Shown here in pieces: positions 24,611-33,685 of a DNA stretch of 64,000 bases. Location: positions 5,199,001 to 5,263,000 of the forward strand of contig NZ_CP108518.1 in the NCBI RefSeq assembly GCF_035989885.1, read 5' to 3'. The notes beneath the pieces were generated by a model. It was not told where the DNA came from, searched no databases, and saw only the letters and a program-made list of their open reading frames with translations. Each line of letters opens with the position of its first letter. Positions within the stretch are counted from its first letter, which is position 1. Position numbers and translations under genes: made by a program. This stretch comes from Streptomyces sp. NBC_01232 (lineage in GTDB: Bacteria; Actinomycetota; Actinomycetes; Streptomycetales; Streptomycetaceae).

Positions 24611-25843
24611 ATGAACTACCGCGTGCCCCAGCCCGTCCCGCAGGTCATCCTCGACGACATCCGGGGGGCTCAGAAGATGCTGTCCGGCGTCTCCCGGGTC
24701 ACCGCGATGGAGGGCAGCCGGCACCTCTCCTCGCTCACCGGCTCCCCGGTCCACCTCAAGTGCGAGAACCTCCAGCGCACCGGCTCGTTCAAGCTCCGCG
24801 GCGCCTACGTACGCATCGCGGGCCTGCGCCCCGAGCAGCGGGCCGCCGGTGTCGTCGCCGCCAGTGCCGGCAACCACGCGCAGGGCGTGGCGCTCGCCTC
24901 CTCCCTCCTCGGCGTCCGCTCGACCGTGTTCATGCCGGTCGGGGCGCCGCTGCCGAAGGTGGCCGCGACCCAGGAGTACGGCGCCGAGGTGCGCATGCAC
25001 GGGCAGGTCGTCGACGAGACCCTCGCGGCCGCCCAGGAGTACGCGGACCGCACCGGCGCGGTGTTCATCCACCCCTTCGACCACCGCGACATCATCGCGG
25101 GCCAGGGCACCGTCGGCCTGGAGATCCTGGAGCAGTGCCCGGAGGTGCGGACGATCCTCGTCGGGATCGGCGGCGGCGGTCTCGCGGCCGGTGTCGCGGT
25201 CGCCGTCAAGGCGCTGCGGCCGGACGTACGGATCATCGGTGTCCAGGCGGCCGGCGCCGCCGCGTACCCGCCCTCGCTCAAGGTCGGGCACCCCGTATCG
25301 ATCGACGACCCGAACACGATGGCCGACGGAATCAAGGTCGGCCGCCCCGGCGACGTCCCCTTCAAAATCATCGGCGAGCTCGTCGACGACGTGCGTACGG
25401 TCTCCGAGGACGCTCTCTCCAGTGCCCTGCTGCTGTGCCTGGAGCGGGCCAAACTGGTGGTCGAACCGGCCGGGTGCAGCACGGTCGCGGCCCTGCTCAG
25501 CGAGCCCGAACTGTACGGCGGCGGCCCGGTGGTGGCCGTCCTGTCCGGCGGGAACGTCGACCCGCTGCTGCTCCAGCGGATCCTGCGCCACGGTATGGCG
25601 GCGGCGGGCCGGTACCTGTCCCTGAGGCTGCGCGTGGCGGACCGCCCCGGGGCCCTGGCCGGGCTCCTGGCGGTGTTGTCAGTGGTGGATGCGAACGTGT
25701 TGGACGTGAGCCATGTGCGGACGGACCCGCGGCTGGGGCTCACGGAGGTGGAGGTGGAACTGCACCTGGAGACGAAGGGCCCGGAGCACTGCGCCGAAGT
25801 CGCGCGTTCCCTGCACGGCGCGGGATACAAGGTGATGAGCTAG
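24611..25843 (+). CDS. ilvA: Threonine ammonia-lyase (threonine dehydratase) with ACT domain
   Basis: A 410-residue fold-type II PLP enzyme converting threonine to 2-oxobutanoate and ammonia, for isoleucine synthesis or threonine degradation. The Schiff-base Lys is in GSFKLRGAY; NHAQGVA and the phosphate loop GIGGGGLAAG are present. The C-terminal ~75 residues form a single ACT domain (YLSLRLRVADRPGALAG), which makes it the short, one-ACT class often called catabolic-type, in contrast to the long two-domain IlvA. Its role may therefore be biosynthetic or catabolic. It is divergent from the MarR gene. Confidence 0.94.
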   Translation: MNYRVPQPVPQVILDDIRGAQKMLSGVSRVTAMEGSRHLSSLTGSPVHLKCENLQRTGSFKLRGAYVRIAGLRPEQRAAGVVAASAGNHAQGVALASSLLGVRSTVFMPVGAPLPKVAATQEYGAEVRMHGQVVDETLAAAQEYADRTGAVFIHPFDHRDIIAGQGTVGLEILEQCPEVRTILVGIGGGGLAAGVAVAVKALRPDVRIIGVQAAGAAAYPPSLKVGHPVSIDDPNTMADGIKVGRPGDVPFKIIGELVDDVRTVSEDALSSALLLCLERAKLVVEPAGCSTVAALLSEPELYGGGPVVAVLSGGNVDPLLLQRILRHGMAAAGRYLSLRLRVADRPGALAGLLAVLSVVDANVLDVSHVRTDPRLGLTEVEVELHLETKGPEHCAEVARSLHGAGYKVMS

Positions 25844-25948
25844 GGGCAACGCCCTTGGCTGTGCGCAGCCGCGGAGAAGCCGCACGCGGACATCCCCCGT
25901 TCGGCCGAGCAGGACCTGCCGGGCGCCTCTAGGATTTGCGTAGAAATG

Positions 25949-25980
25949 CCCTGAATATCCTGATTCTACTGGCCTGATTC
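25949..25980 (+). promoter_or_regulatory. Triplicate CCTGAWT motif upstream of the ABC exporter operon
   Basis: CCTGAAT (25950-25956), CCTGATTC (25959-25966) and CCTGATTC (25973-25980) occur in the AT-rich segment before the exporter start. The first also forms GAAT-N6-ATTC with the second. The cluster lies where a promoter or regulator site is expected; the regulator is unknown. Confidence 0.45.
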
Positions 25981-25995
25981 AACGGGAGAATCCAT

Positions 25996-27018
25996 ATGCC
26001 AGGCGCTATCTACGCCGAAGGTCTGGTCAAGACCTTCGGCGACGTACGGGCTCTGGACGGCGTGGACCTCGATGTCCCCGAAGGCACCGTCCTGGGTCTG
26101 CTCGGCCCGAACGGCGCGGGCAAGACCACGACCGTACGCGTCCTGACCACCCTCCTGCGACCCGACAGCGGCAAGGCCGTCGTCGCCGGCATCGATGTCC
26201 TCAAGCACCCCAACGAAGTCCGGCGCGCCATCGGCCTGTCCGGCCAGTTCGCCGCCGTCGACGAATACCTGACGGGCCGCGAGAACCTCCGGATGGTCGG
26301 CCAGCTCTACCAGATGAAGGCCAAGGCGGCGAAGGCCCGGGCCGCCGAACTCCTCGAACGCTTCAACCTCGGCGACGCCGCCGACCGCACGGCCAAGACG
26401 TACTCCGGCGGCATGCGCAGGCGCCTCGACCTCGCGGCCGCCCTCGTCGTCAGCCCGCCCGTGATGTTCATGGACGAGCCGACCACCGGACTCGACCCCC
26501 GCAACCGCCAGCAGCTGTGGGGGATCATCCAGGAACTGGTCGCCGGCGGCACCACCCTGCTCCTCACCACCCAGTACCTGGAGGAGGCCGACCACCTCGC
26601 GCACGACATCTGCGTGGTCGACCACGGCAAGGTCATCGCCCGCGGCACCTCCGACCAGCTCAAGGCCCGCACCGGCGGCGAGCGCGTGGAGGTCGTCGTC
26701 CACGAGCGGGACCACATCGCCTCCGCACGCGAGGTCCTCGCCGCCTTCGGCAAGGGCGAGACCACGGTCGAGGACCACACCCGCAAGCTGACCGTGCCCG
26801 TCTCGGGCGGCGCCAAGCTGCTCGCCGAGGTCATCCGCGAACTGGACGGCCGGGGCATCGAGATCGACGACATCGGCCTGCGCCGCCCCACCCTCGACGA
26901 CGTGTTCATCTCGCTGACCGGCCACGCGGCCGAACGGGCGGCGGAAGAGAACGCCGACGGGGCGCCCGGCCCCGGCGCCAAGGGCCGCAGCGCGGCCCGG
27001 AAGGAGGCGGCGAAGTGA
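25996..27018 (+). CDS. ABC exporter ATP-binding protein, DrrA type
   Basis: A 340-residue nucleotide-binding subunit. Walker A GPNGAGKTT is near residue 38, the signature YSGGMRRRLDLA near 135, Walker B VMFMDEPTTGLD near 160, and the switch His in LLTTQYLEEADH. The C-terminal ~90 residues form the DrrA-type extension with GIEIDDIGLRRPTLDDVF. This family powers export of drugs, glycopeptides or lipids. GGGAG lies nine bases before the ATG. The TGA overlaps the GTG of the permease gene. Confidence 0.95.
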   Translation: MPGAIYAEGLVKTFGDVRALDGVDLDVPEGTVLGLLGPNGAGKTTTVRVLTTLLRPDSGKAVVAGIDVLKHPNEVRRAIGLSGQFAAVDEYLTGRENLRMVGQLYQMKAKAAKARAAELLERFNLGDAADRTAKTYSGGMRRRLDLAAALVVSPPVMFMDEPTTGLDPRNRQQLWGIIQELVAGGTTLLLTTQYLEEADHLAHDICVVDHGKVIARGTSDQLKARTGGERVEVVVHERDHIASAREVLAAFGKGETTVEDHTRKLTVPVSGGAKLLAEVIRELDGRGIEIDDIGLRRPTLDDVFISLTGHAAERAAEENADGAPGPGAKGRSAARKEAAK

Positions 27019-27809
27019 GCGGCATGAGCGACTCCCTGGTGATCGCCCGGCGGAACGTCATCCGCCTCACCCGGATCCCGGAGATGGTCGTGTTCGGCCT
27101 GATCCAGCCGATCATGTTCGTGGTGCTGTTCAGCTACGTCTTCGGCGGCTCGATGGTGATCGGAGGCTCGACCAGCGCCAGCGCCTACCGCGAATTCCTG
27201 ATGGCGGGCATCTTCGCCCAGACCGTCACCTTCGCCACCGCGGGCGCCGGCGCGGGCATCGCCGACGACATGCACAAGGGCCTCATCGACCGCTTCCGCT
27301 CGCTCCCCATGGCCCGCGGCGCGGTACTGACCGGCCGCACCCTGGCGGACCTGATGCAGACCGCGCTGACGATGGTGGTGCTGGCGATCGTCGCCCTCCT
27401 CGTCGGCTGGCGCATCCACGAGGGCATCCCCAAGGCGCTCGCCGGCTTCGGACTGCTGCTCCTGCTCGGCTACGCCTTCTCGTGGATCGGCGCGCTGATC
27501 GGCCTGTCGGTGCGCACCCCGGAGGCGGCCACCTCAGGGGGTCTGATCTGGCTGTTCCCCGTCACGTTCATCTCCAACGCCTTCGTCCCAACCGAGAACA
27601 TGGCGAGCTGGCTCCAGCCCATCGCCGAGTGGAACCCGTTCAGCGCCACCGTCCAGGCCTGCCGCGAACTCTTCGGCAACCCGGGCGTCTCCCGGTCCGA
27701 CGCCTGGCCGATGGTCCACCCGATCTGGGCCTCACTGATCTGGTCGGTCCTGATCATCCTGCTCTTCCGCACCCTCGCGGTCCGCAAGTACCGCGGCGCG
27801 GACGGCTGA
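27015..27809 (+). CDS. ABC exporter permease, ABC-2/DrrB type
   Basis: A 264-residue integral membrane protein with six helices, of the ABC-2 type. A DrrB-like N-terminus (SLVIARRNVIRLTRIPE) is followed by the first helix with IQPIMFVVLFSYVFGG. The conserved segment LIWLFPVTFISNAFVPTENMASWLQPIAEWNPFS lies before the last helix (it is quoted only to locate the signature: key features are FVPTE and the NP turn). AAGGAGG precedes the GTG at 27015, which overlaps the upstream stop. With the ATPase it forms a two-gene exporter; the substrate is unknown. Confidence 0.93.
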   Translation: MSGMSDSLVIARRNVIRLTRIPEMVVFGLIQPIMFVVLFSYVFGGSMVIGGSTSASAYREFLMAGIFAQTVTFATAGAGAGIADDMHKGLIDRFRSLPMARGAVLTGRTLADLMQTALTMVVLAIVALLVGWRIHEGIPKALAGFGLLLLLGYAFSWIGALIGLSVRTPEAATSGGLIWLFPVTFISNAFVPTENMASWLQPIAEWNPFSATVQACRELFGNPGVSRSDAWPMVHPIWASLIWSVLIILLFRTLAVRKYRGADG

Positions 27810-27839
27810 CGACCCGTACCGGATCCTCCCGGGAACGCA

Positions 27840-27872
27840 GATGCCCGGCCGGGGTGAACCCGGCCGGGCATC
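27840..27872. terminator. Bidirectional hairpin between ABC permease and greA
   Basis: Fourteen-base arms (27840-27853 and 27859-27872) pair perfectly around GTGAA. It stands between two convergent genes and can end both transcripts. Confidence 0.87.
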
Positions 27873-27912
27873 GTGCACGAGGGTCAGGAAGGAAAACGGT
27901 GACCGAGGGTGA

Positions 27913-28410
27913 TCAGCCGGTGAAGGGCTTGACGTCCAGGATCTTGACCGAGGCCTTCTTGCCGTTCGGCAGCTCGTACTCGGCGTCCTCGCCGATCGAC
28001 TTGCCCAGGACACCGCTGCCCAGCGGGGACTGCGGGGAGTACGTCTCGAAGTCCGAGGACGCGTACTCGCGCGAGGCCAGCAGGAACTCCATCGTGTCGT
28101 CCTCGTCGCCGTCGAAGGCGATCTTGACGAGCGTGCCGGGGGCCACCACGCCGTCGGACGCGGGCGCGGTGCCGACCTTGGCGTTCTCCAGGAGCTGCGT
28201 GAGCTGGCGGACCCGGAGCTCCTGCTTGCCCTGCTCCTCCTTGGCCGCGTGGTAACCGCCGTTCTCGCGCAGGTCGCCCTCCTCGCGGGCGGCTGCGATC
28301 TTCGTTGCGATCTCCGTGCGGGCGGGACCAGAGAGGTAGTCCAGCTCCGCCTTCAGCTGGTCGTACGCCGCCTGGGTCAGCCAGGTGACGCTTTCGCTCG
28401 TCTGGGTCAC
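27913..28410 (-). CDS. greA: Transcription elongation factor GreA
   Basis: A 165-residue GreA that restarts backtracked RNA polymerase by stimulating transcript cleavage. The N-terminal coiled coil carries the catalytic acidic tip in REEGDLRENGGYHAAKEEQG (its Asp and Glu reach the polymerase active site), and the C-terminal FKBP-like domain ends with LGKSIGEDAEYELPNGKKA. The GTG at 28410 has GAGGAG eight bases upstream. TAGGCT on this strand (complement of 28467-28472) is a plausible -10 box. Confidence 0.95.
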   Translation of the reverse strand: MTQTSESVTWLTQAAYDQLKAELDYLSGPARTEIATKIAAAREEGDLRENGGYHAAKEEQGKQELRVRQLTQLLENAKVGTAPASDGVVAPGTLVKIAFDGDEDDTMEFLLASREYASSDFETYSPQSPLGSGVLGKSIGEDAEYELPNGKKASVKILDVKPFTG

Positions 28411-28548
28411 GGGTGCTCCTCGTCGGTACAGGGGACTACTGGCCGCCGTCGGCGGACGAAACCACGAGCCTAACAATTCGGGAAGAAAAGGGGGAGGACC
28501 CCAGAGGCTCATTGCCTCCTGGAGCGCGTCTTCAACCCTCTTCGCGCG

Positions 28549-28962
28549 TCAGTGCGCGGAAGCCGCCGGCGCGCAGCCGACCAGCTCGACCATCGTGGCC
28601 CTGCTGGTGGTCTTCAGGGTGACGACCTCGTCCACCCGCGACCGGTCCTGCGCGAAGGTGAAGTCCGCCCGGCCCACCTCGCCGTGCCCCTCGTCCTGGG
28701 AGCTCAGGGAGCAGACACCGGTGACCGAGGCCTCCTTGCGGACCTCCAGGTGCACCTTCACCTCGGTGTCCGAAATCACCTGGAACTTGATCACTTCGGC
28801 GCTCACGCTCTGCGACGAGATGTAGCGCCAGCCGATCCAGCCGACCACGCCCAGCAGCAGAGCGCCCAGCGCCGATCCGATGATCTTGAGCTTCCGGTCC
28901 GTACGCTCGTCCGCCGACCGGCCGTACCGGCCCTCGGGCAGTCCTTCGCGCACCGCGCTCAT
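28549..28962 (-). CDS. DUF4307 membrane protein
   Basis: A 137-residue protein with a short cytoplasmic N-terminus (EGRYGRS), one membrane helix (about 30-50) and an extracellular beta-rich domain containing YISSQSVSAEVIKFQVISD and two conserved Cys (GVCSLSS and VGCAPA). This matches the actinobacterial DUF4307 family, which is nearly always next to mca, as here. GAGAGGATC precedes the ATG at 28962; an upstream GTG at 28995 is possible. The function is unknown; position suggests a link to thiol or envelope stress. Confidence 0.85.
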   Translation of the reverse strand: MSAVREGLPEGRYGRSADERTDRKLKIIGSALGALLLGVVGWIGWRYISSQSVSAEVIKFQVISDTEVKVHLEVRKEASVTGVCSLSSQDEGHGEVGRADFTFAQDRSRVDEVVTLKTTSRATMVELVGCAPAASAH

Positions 28963-29069
28963 GATCGATCCTCTCGCCGGGGACGGCTCGGTCACCCCTG
29001 GAATTTTCCGTCCCCCAGTTCGGTCACTATAGGAGCTGAGTGTCGCGCCGAATCGCAGAGGATCCTGTT

Positions 29070-29951
29070 TTGACCGAGCAGCTTCGACTGATGGCCGTCC
29101 ACGCCCACCCCGACGACGAGTCGAGCAAGGGCGCGGCCACCATGGCCAAGTACGTGTCCGAGGGGATCCCCGTGCTGGTCGTCACCTGCACCGGTGGCGA
29201 GCGCGGCTCGATCCTGAACCCCAAGCTCCAGGGCGACAAGTACATCGAGGAGAACATCCACGAGGTCCGCGCCAAGGAGATGGACGAGGCGCGCGACATC
29301 CTCGGCGTCGAGCAGGAATGGCTCGGCTACGTGGACTCCGGCCTCCCGGAGGGCGACCCGCTGCCCCCGCTGCCCGAGGGCTGCTTCGCGCTCGCGGACG
29401 TCGAGGAGGCCGCCGGCGAGCTGGTGAAGAAGATCCGCGCGTTCAAGCCGCAGGTCATCACCACCTACGACGAGAACGGGGGCTACCCGCACCCCGACCA
29501 CATCATGACCCACAAGATCTCCATGCTGGCCTTCGAGAGGGCGGCCGACACCGAGAAGTACCCGGAGAGCGAGTACGGCCCGGCCTACCAGCCGCAGAAG
29601 CTCTACTACAACCAGGGCTTCAACAAGCCGCGCACCATCGCCCTCCACGAGGCGCTCCTCGCGCGCGGCCTGGAGTCCCCCTACGGGGAGTGGCTGGAGC
29701 GGTGGAAGGAGTTCGAGCGCAAGGAGCGGACCCTGACCACCCACGTCCCCTGCGCCGACTTCTTCGAGATCCGTGACAAGGCGCTCATCGCCCACGCCAC
29801 CCAGATCGACCCGGACGGCGGCTGGTTCCGCGTCCCGATGGACATCCAGAAGGAGGTCTGGCCCACCGAGGAGTACGAGCTGGCGAAGTCGCACGTCGAC
29901 ACTTCCCTCCCCGAGTCCGACCTCTTCGCGGGCATCCGGGAGAATGCCTAG
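29070..29951 (+). CDS. mca: Mycothiol S-conjugate amidase
   Basis: A 293-residue zinc amidase that cleaves mycothiol-toxin conjugates to mercapturic acids and glucosaminyl-inositol for detoxification. The LmbE-type zinc motif HAHPDDESSKG is near the N-terminus, and the further ligand His lies in GGYPHPDHIMTH. TCTGGERG and the long C-terminal region separate Mca from the related MshB deacetylase. The TTG at 29070 was chosen because AGAGGATC lies at proper distance and the product starts MTEQLRLMAVHAHP; a GTG at 29040 has no ribosome-binding site. Confidence 0.94.
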   Translation: MTEQLRLMAVHAHPDDESSKGAATMAKYVSEGIPVLVVTCTGGERGSILNPKLQGDKYIEENIHEVRAKEMDEARDILGVEQEWLGYVDSGLPEGDPLPPLPEGCFALADVEEAAGELVKKIRAFKPQVITTYDENGGYPHPDHIMTHKISMLAFERAADTEKYPESEYGPAYQPQKLYYNQGFNKPRTIALHEALLARGLESPYGEWLERWKEFERKERTLTTHVPCADFFEIRDKALIAHATQIDPDGGWFRVPMDIQKEVWPTEEYELAKSHVDTSLPESDLFAGIRENA

Positions 29952-29953
29952 CT

Positions 29954-30187
29954 ATGAGCGCTACGCAGGCAGCACTGACCCAGCTCCTTCCGCTGGCGGG
30001 TGACACCTTCGACAAGAACAAGGTGACGCCCGGCCTCCTCGGCTTCATCGTGTTCGCGGCCCTCGCCATCGGCGTGTGGGCCCTGATGAAGTCGATGAAC
30101 CGGCACATGGGCCGGGTGAACTTCCAGGAGGCCCCGGAGCCGGCGGCCCCGGCCGCTCCCGGCACGGACGGCACCCGGACCCCGTAG
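29954..30187 (+). CDS. Small membrane protein downstream of mca
   Basis: A 77-residue protein starting two bases after the mca stop, so it is co-translated. It has a ~28-residue N-terminal region, one membrane helix (about 28-48), a basic patch NRHMGRVNFQ and a Pro/Ala-rich tail. The sequence shows no catalytic site. Conserved linkage to mca suggests a membrane-associated helper, but this is inference. Confidence 0.78.
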   Translation: MSATQAALTQLLPLAGDTFDKNKVTPGLLGFIVFAALAIGVWALMKSMNRHMGRVNFQEAPEPAAPAAPGTDGTRTP

Positions 30188-30412
30188 GGCCGACCGGGGG
30201 CGTACGGGGGCTCTCCCGCCCCCGGCGTGCCTGGGTGCGGCCTTTGCCCGGCCGGACGGCCGCACGGGCCGCGCACAGGCCCCTCCCGCAGGCCCTCCGC
30301 GCGCCGCCCCGGCCGGGACGACCGGTCGGGCGGCCGTTGCCCGTGCGCCCCGTACCGCCCTGCGGTTCCCGAGACGCAGCTCGCGCCGGGGATATCGGTG
30401 CGGGGCGCCGCG

Positions 30413-33400
30413 TCAGGCCCGCGGGACCCCCATGACCTCCCGCGCGTGCAGGTTCGGGACGAGGCCGAGCCGCCACGCCTGCCAGCCCTCCGCCGGATCC
30501 ACCCCCCGGCCCAGGATCACCCCGTACGTCTCCAGGCAGTCCTCCAGCCGCCCGTCACGGGCCGGATGCGGCGCCTGCACCAGCCGTCCCAGCTCCGCCC
30601 GCGCCTCCTCCGGCGCCGCCGGAACCGCGTACGGCAGCACCGTGCACCGCAGGAACCGCGCCCAGTCCTCCCCGCGCCGGTCCCCGTACGAGATGAACAG
30701 CCGCACCGCCTCCTCGCACAGATCCAGCGCCTGCGACAGACGGCCGTTGCCCGCGTCGATCACCGCCAGCTCCAGACACGTCCACGCCTCGCCGTGCGCC
30801 AGCCCGATCCGCCGGAAATCCGCCCGTGCGTCCACCAGCAGCTGACGGGCGAAGCCGGAATTGCGCAGGTTCCCCGTCTGCGCCGCCCGCTGGTCCCGTG
30901 TCACCCGGCCCGAGTGGTGGCGGGCGTGCGCCAGCCCGTACACGTCCCGCATCCGGGAGAACATCGTCCGCGCCCGCTCCAGCTCCCGTACCGCCTCGTC
31001 GCGCCCGCCGCCCACCTCAAGCGCCTGCCCCAGGTAGTACTGCGTCCACGCCTCGCCGCGCGCGTCCTCCGCCTCCCGGTGCCGGGCCAGCGCCTCCCGC
31101 AGCCCCTCCACCGCGGGCCCCGGATCCCCGTCCACCACCCGCGCCCGGCCCAGCTGCGTCAGCGCCCAGGCCTCACCACGGTCGTCGCGGGTACGCCCGT
31201 ACAGCTCCAGGGCCAGCCGCAGCTCCGCCTCCGCCGGCTCCACGTCCCCGAACCGCAGGTGCACCTGGCCCAGCTGGAAGTGCGCCCACGCCTCACCGTG
31301 CACGCTCTCGTTCTCCCGGTGCAGGGCCAGCGAGGTCTCCAGCAGCCGCGTCGCCTCCGCCAGCTGCGCCCGGTCCCGCTCCACCGCCGCCAGCGCGTGC
31401 AGCCCCCACGCCCGGTCGCCCGCCAGCTCCGCCGGCTCCTGCAGCACCAGCGCCTCCCGGATGCGGACCGCCGCCTCCGGGAGATTGCCCTGGTGGTGCA
31501 GGGTGATGCCGAGCGAGATCAGGGCCATCGCCGCAGCCGCCTCCTGATCGGCCTCCATGTACTGGTCCACCACCGAGGCCAACGTCGTACGGGCCTTGTC
31601 CAGCTCGCCCAGCTGGCGCGCCGCGATACCCGTACGCCACTGCACCGACCGCACCAGCCGCCCCTGCTGCCCCTTCAGACCGTTCTGACCCGCCGCCACC
31701 GCCTGCGTCAGCTCGTCGATCTCACCCAGCCGGTACAGGTCCCCGCGCAGCAGACAGAAGTCGCACAGCGCACCCAGCAGATCGAGCACCGCCTGCTGAT
31801 CCACCCCCTCCGAATGCCGCAGCGCCGCCGTGATGAAGCTCGACTCGTCGTCCAGCCAGCGCAGCGCCGCATCCAGCGAGGCGAAACCGTGGACCCCGAA
31901 CTGATTCGCCCGCGTCGACATCTTCCCGTCGACCATCCGGATCACCGAGTCGGCGAGCTGCGCGTAATTGCGGATCAGCCGCTCGTGCGCCGCCGCGGCC
32001 TGCGCCCGGTCCGCGTCCGTCGCCTCCTCCTCCGCCTCCTCCGCCTCCTCCGCCGCTTCCTCCGCCGCCGACCGCGCCGCCGCGTAGGAGCGCACCGCGT
32101 CGTGCATCCGGAACCGCTGGCCGCGCACCCGCTCGATCAGCCCGGCCTCCCACAGCTCCTCCAGCGTGCGCAGCGCCGCCGCCTCCGGTACGTCCGCCAG
32201 CGCGGCCGCCGCCGCCCCGCCGAGCGACGCCCGACCCGCCAGCGGCAACCGCCGCAGCAACTGCCGGGCGGGCTCCGCCAGGCGCGCGTCCGCCGCGCGC
32301 AGCGCCGCCTCCACCGGGTGCGCCGCGGCACCGCCCACGAGGGCCCGGCCGTCGCCCGCCAGCGGAGCCAGCATCCGCAGCGCGAGCGGGAGCCCGCCGC
32401 TCAGCTCCACCACCGCGGCCACGTCCTCCTGCGCCACGCCCGCCGCCGGGAGCAGCTCCGCCGCCTCGTCCGCCGCCAGCCGCTCCACCGGCAGCTGGTA
32501 CACCCACGCCGCCAGATCGGCCGGCAGCTCCAGCGGCTCCCGCGCCGTCACCAGCACCAGGCTCTCGGAACGCTCCGGGACCAGCATCCGCACCTGCGCC
32601 GCGTCCACCGCGTCGTCCAGGAGCACCGTCACCGGAAGCCCCTGCAGGTGCTGGTGGTACAGCTCGCCGAGGCGCCGCACCTGCTGCTCCGCCGACGCCC
32701 CCTCCCGGAACAGCAACTGCTCGCGCGGCGCACCCAGCCGGTTCATCAGGTGCAGCAACGCCTCGCGCGTCGCCAGCGGGGCCTCCCCGGACGCCTCCCC
32801 GGCCGAACCGCCCCGCAGGTCCACCACGCACGCACCCCGGAACTGGTCCCGCAGCCCGTGCGCCGCCCGCAGCGCCAGCGCCGTACGGCCCACCCCCGGC
32901 TCCCCGTGCAGCACCACGACCACCGGCCGGGTCTCCGTACTCGCGCGGGCCGCCTGCACCCACTGCGCGATCCGGGTCAGCTCCGCCCGCCGCCCCACGA
33001 ACACCTCGGCCGGAGCCGGCAACTGCCCGAAGGAATGCTCCAGCGCACTGCGCCGCCGCGCCTCCGCACTGCGGTCCGTACCGCGCAACTGCGGAGCGGG
33101 CCGGGGCGCCGTCCGGGCCGCGGGACGCGCCGCCCGGGTCGCCGCGGCCACCGCACGCTGCTGCTCCAGGAACGGGCGTATCCCGCGCACCTCCAGCGCC
33201 GACATCCACTGCAGCTTCAACTGCTCGGCCCCGCCGGGCCGGCCCAGCTCCCCGGCCCGCCGGTTCGCGGCCGGCAGGTGCAGCGCCGTCACCTTGGCCA
33301 CCGTCGCCACCGCCCCGGCGATCCCCACGACCGCCCCCGCGGTCAGCGCCGTACCGGCCGCCACACCGAGCGACAGGTCCGCCCCCACGGCCGTCGCCGC

Positions 33401-33685
33401 CGCGACCGCCGTCACCAGCAGCGCCGTGGAGGTGTTGCCCCGCCGGAAGGCCTCACCGAGCGACTGGTCCCCGGCCGCAGCCTCGTCCAGAGCCCGCACG
33501 TACGCCTCGTACTCCGGCGCCGCACTCGCGGCGAGCGCGTCCAGGGCCTCCTTGCCCCGCGCCAGCAACGTCGCCCGGTCGATACCCGCACCGCCCGCAC
33601 CGGCTGCGCCCGCCCCCCGCTGCGCCGCCTCGTCCACGGCCCGCTCCAGCAGTCGCTCGGCCTCACCGCGATGGCTGTCCCGCAT
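30413..33685 (-). CDS. Membrane-anchored STAND NTPase with NB-ARC and TPR repeats
   Basis: A 1090-residue signal-transduction ATPase. Order: helical N-terminus (1-82); two adjacent hydrophobic, Gly/Ala-rich helices (about 85-135); Arg/Pro-rich linker; NB-ARC module (about 225-535); Glu/Ala-rich spacer (541-560); then helical and TPR repeats to the C-terminus, with YYLGQALEVGGGRDEAVRELERA as one clear unit. NB-ARC motifs: Walker A GEPGVGRTA (261-269), Walker B VTVLLDD (352-358), sensor TAR (380-382), GLPL (431-434), MHD (527-529). The invariant Walker A Lys is Arg, so ATP hydrolysis may be weak. The ATG at 33685 has GAGGGGG six bases upstream. No SARP DNA-binding domain is present. Such proteins sense a ligand by their repeats and act through the N-terminus, here the membrane. 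Confidence 0.88.
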   Translation of the reverse strand: MRDSHRGEAERLLERAVDEAAQRGAGAAGAGGAGIDRATLLARGKEALDALAASAAPEYEAYVRALDEAAAGDQSLGEAFRRGNTSTALLVTAVAAATAVGADLSLGVAAGTALTAGAVVGIAGAVATVAKVTALHLPAANRRAGELGRPGGAEQLKLQWMSALEVRGIRPFLEQQRAVAAATRAARPAARTAPRPAPQLRGTDRSAEARRRSALEHSFGQLPAPAEVFVGRRAELTRIAQWVQAARASTETRPVVVVLHGEPGVGRTALALRAAHGLRDQFRGACVVDLRGGSAGEASGEAPLATREALLHLMNRLGAPREQLLFREGASAEQQVRRLGELYHQHLQGLPVTVLLDDAVDAAQVRMLVPERSESLVLVTAREPLELPADLAAWVYQLPVERLAADEAAELLPAAGVAQEDVAAVVELSGGLPLALRMLAPLAGDGRALVGGAAAHPVEAALRAADARLAEPARQLLRRLPLAGRASLGGAAAAALADVPEAAALRTLEELWEAGLIERVRGQRFRMHDAVRSYAAARSAAEEAAEEAEEAEEEATDADRAQAAAAHERLIRNYAQLADSVIRMVDGKMSTRANQFGVHGFASLDAALRWLDDESSFITAALRHSEGVDQQAVLDLLGALCDFCLLRGDLYRLGEIDELTQAVAAGQNGLKGQQGRLVRSVQWRTGIAARQLGELDKARTTLASVVDQYMEADQEAAAAMALISLGITLHHQGNLPEAAVRIREALVLQEPAELAGDRAWGLHALAAVERDRAQLAEATRLLETSLALHRENESVHGEAWAHFQLGQVHLRFGDVEPAEAELRLALELYGRTRDDRGEAWALTQLGRARVVDGDPGPAVEGLREALARHREAEDARGEAWTQYYLGQALEVGGGRDEAVRELERARTMFSRMRDVYGLAHARHHSGRVTRDQRAAQTGNLRNSGFARQLLVDARADFRRIGLAHGEAWTCLELAVIDAGNGRLSQALDLCEEAVRLFISYGDRRGEDWARFLRCTVLPYAVPAAPEEARAELGRLVQAPHPARDGRLEDCLETYGVILGRGVDPAEGWQAWRLGLVPNLHAREVMGVPRA

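Noticed and set aside
25996-27809. ABC exporter considered part of an antibiotic gene cluster
   Set aside because: All neighbours are housekeeping genes (threonine ammonia-lyase, greA, mca); no biosynthetic enzymes are nearby.
30413-33685. STAND gene considered as an AfsR/SARP activator
   Set aside because: There is no N-terminal winged helix or bacterial transcriptional activator domain; the N-terminus is hydrophobic.
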